NCBI GenBank assembly: GCA_963969595.1
Contig: OZ018411.1
Coordinates: 9,984,501-10,048,500 of the forward strand
Source of the DNA: Neckera pumila
Taxonomy: Eukaryota > Streptophyta > Bryopsida > Hypnales > Neckeraceae
Length of the DNA: 64,000 bases
Direction of reading: 5' to 3'
A program made the translations under genes and the position numbers. The notes under the pieces are model-generated. The model saw only the letters and a program-made list of their open reading frames with translations. It ran no database searches and was not told the DNA's origin. The first letter of the stretch is position 1, and the number at the start of each line of letters is the position of its first letter. Shown here in pieces: positions 62,976 through 64,000 of this stretch.

Positions 62976-63551
62976 AGAAAGCACTCAAAAGTTATCCTTG
63001 AGAGTTTAATTGCCTTGCAATACCATTGTCTACGGCCTAACGATCAAACTCTCGAAGAAAACATTTGAATGCTTTGAGAGCAAAACGGATATCCGACTTA
63101 TATAGCCGAATCTCCAGCCGTAAATGCCTTTATTACAGCTCATTGCTTATCATTATAATCATTACAATGGTTCCAAAAAGTCTAAGTGTTGTCCACTATA
63201 TCTATAGATAAAAATACAGAAAAAAATTGTGTCGGCCGCCAGCCAATACCTATGTCGCCCTCCTCCGAAAGGTTGACGGACGTCCTCAGTAGGTTTCCAA
63301 GAATGTATAAGTCCTAGTCTCTATCTACGGAGCTATTTACAATTCTAGAGTACTATATTGGCTGCCAGTCGATACATTACTCGCTCTACTCTGAAAGGTT
63401 GACTAGCGATTTGAGCTGGTATTTCCCATTACTTGAATTTTTTCATCCGAATACGGCTCCTCAAATCCCTTCTTACATTCTGGTAAAACCTCCCGGTATA
63501 GATTATATAAGGTTGACCCCGACATGCAGCGGGCAAGGCCGACCTTTCTAT
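62976..63551. other. Spacer between the two FCP1-like copies
   Basis: It carries two copies of the short palindromic motif (63232-63249, 63358-63375), each followed by similar sequence ('tacctatgtcgccctcctcc' / 'tacattactcgctctactc', then 'gaaaggttgac'). An upstream exon of the 62224-62975 frame could lie here, but I could not define one. Confidence 0.4.
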
Positions 63552-64000
63552 TCATTTCACAGTAGTCCGGAACCAACTTCCAGACGCCAACAACCCCTTC
63601 AGGAATGGAATCATTGTGCTCTGGAGGTAGGGAAGTTTAAGGTGCTTCAATTTGGCCTCTGAGTACATTGTACAAGCAGGTGGATGAACCGCACTGAAAA
63701 GCAGATTCAAAATGTTCCTATAAGGCTCATGATTGACGATCAACGAGTTGTTGACTATTGCCCCATTGTTATACAACGCTGGCTTGGAGAGAATCCGTAA
63801 TAGCTGCTTTAGAAAAATCAGGCGTGTTAGACTCCCCGGATCCCGATACGCGTTCATGTCACAGTTTTCCTACCCGAAAGTCATGAAGTCCGTCTCGGCC
63901 TCTGGAACAGTATATTTAATGTTAATGATACGTTGTTCCAGAGTTTCCTTTTTCCGTATCGACCAGTAGACAACCTTGATGTCATGACTATTGTCGTACG
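63552..64000 (-). pseudogene. Second FCP1/NIF-like domain copy, interrupted by a stop, runs off the window
   Basis: Read from the right edge on the minus strand: KVVYWSIRKKETLEQRI (the F.VGIWSS block), an in-frame TAG at 63870-63872, then ENCDMNAYRDP, LIFLKQLLRIL (KPLFLKEL block), SLIVNHEPYRNILN (LLIDDSPYK.LLNP block) and FSAVHPPACT, with a stop at 63552. The motif IV Asp-Asp is replaced by Asn-His. The stop and the lost acidic residues suggest a pseudogene, although an intron removing the TAG cannot be excluded. The N-terminal part lies beyond position 64000. Confidence 0.5.

Noticed and set aside
1..64000. CRISPR arrays, tRNA or rRNA genes, bacterial-type operons
   Set aside because: None seen; the gene structure is eukaryotic with spliceosomal introns.

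Overview
This is a nuclear chromosome segment from a land plant, AT-rich outside its genes. Three things point to that: a plant-type arabinogalactan peptide gene, a plant-type cytosolic seryl-tRNA synthetase split by six introns, and an interstitial plant telomere repeat (TTTAGGG). A seedless lineage (bryophyte, lycophyte or fern) is my inference, mainly because of a very large ASH-domain protein of the sort kept by plants with flagellated sperm. I cannot name the species.

Layout. 1-5.6 kb: non-coding DNA with old copies of an inverted-repeat transposon family. 5.67-6.13 kb: arabinogalactan peptide gene (+) with a TATA box, followed by a duplicated 3' flank and telomere-like repeats. 9.36-13.19 kb: seryl-tRNA synthetase (-), seven exons, about 482 aa. 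13.4-19.0 kb: AT-rich intergenic. 19.0-37.2 kb: one giant gene (-) of about 32 exons and about 3,780 aa, built largely from ASH/PapD-like beta-sandwich repeats, including a single 3.6-kb exon. 37.2-38.9 kb: its 5' flank. 38.9-61.2 kb: a mobile-element field with TTAA-ended elements, TA-flanked 408-bp and 309-bp MITEs, several foldback elements, a CACTA-like terminus, diverged dispersed repeats and a decayed hAT-like transposase. 61.6-64.0 kb: two tandem minus-strand copies of an FCP1/NIF-type (HAD phosphatase) domain, both with degenerate catalytic motifs and the second broken by a stop.

The three intact genes are functionally unrelated: cell-surface proteoglycan, translation, and a scaffold-like protein. 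Most of the rest is transposon-derived. The most distinctive signal is the family of elements with termini close to TTAACCCCTAAAGGACC / GGTCCTTTAGGGGTTAA. They occur in several length classes from 0.23 to 0.93 kb, perhaps up to 2.1 kb, and often sit in TTAA. This resembles non-autonomous piggyBac-type elements, which would be unusual in a plant. The second is the degenerate FCP1-like pair. Exon limits were worked out by hand from GT/AG sites and reading-frame phase; two junctions in the giant gene remain unresolved.
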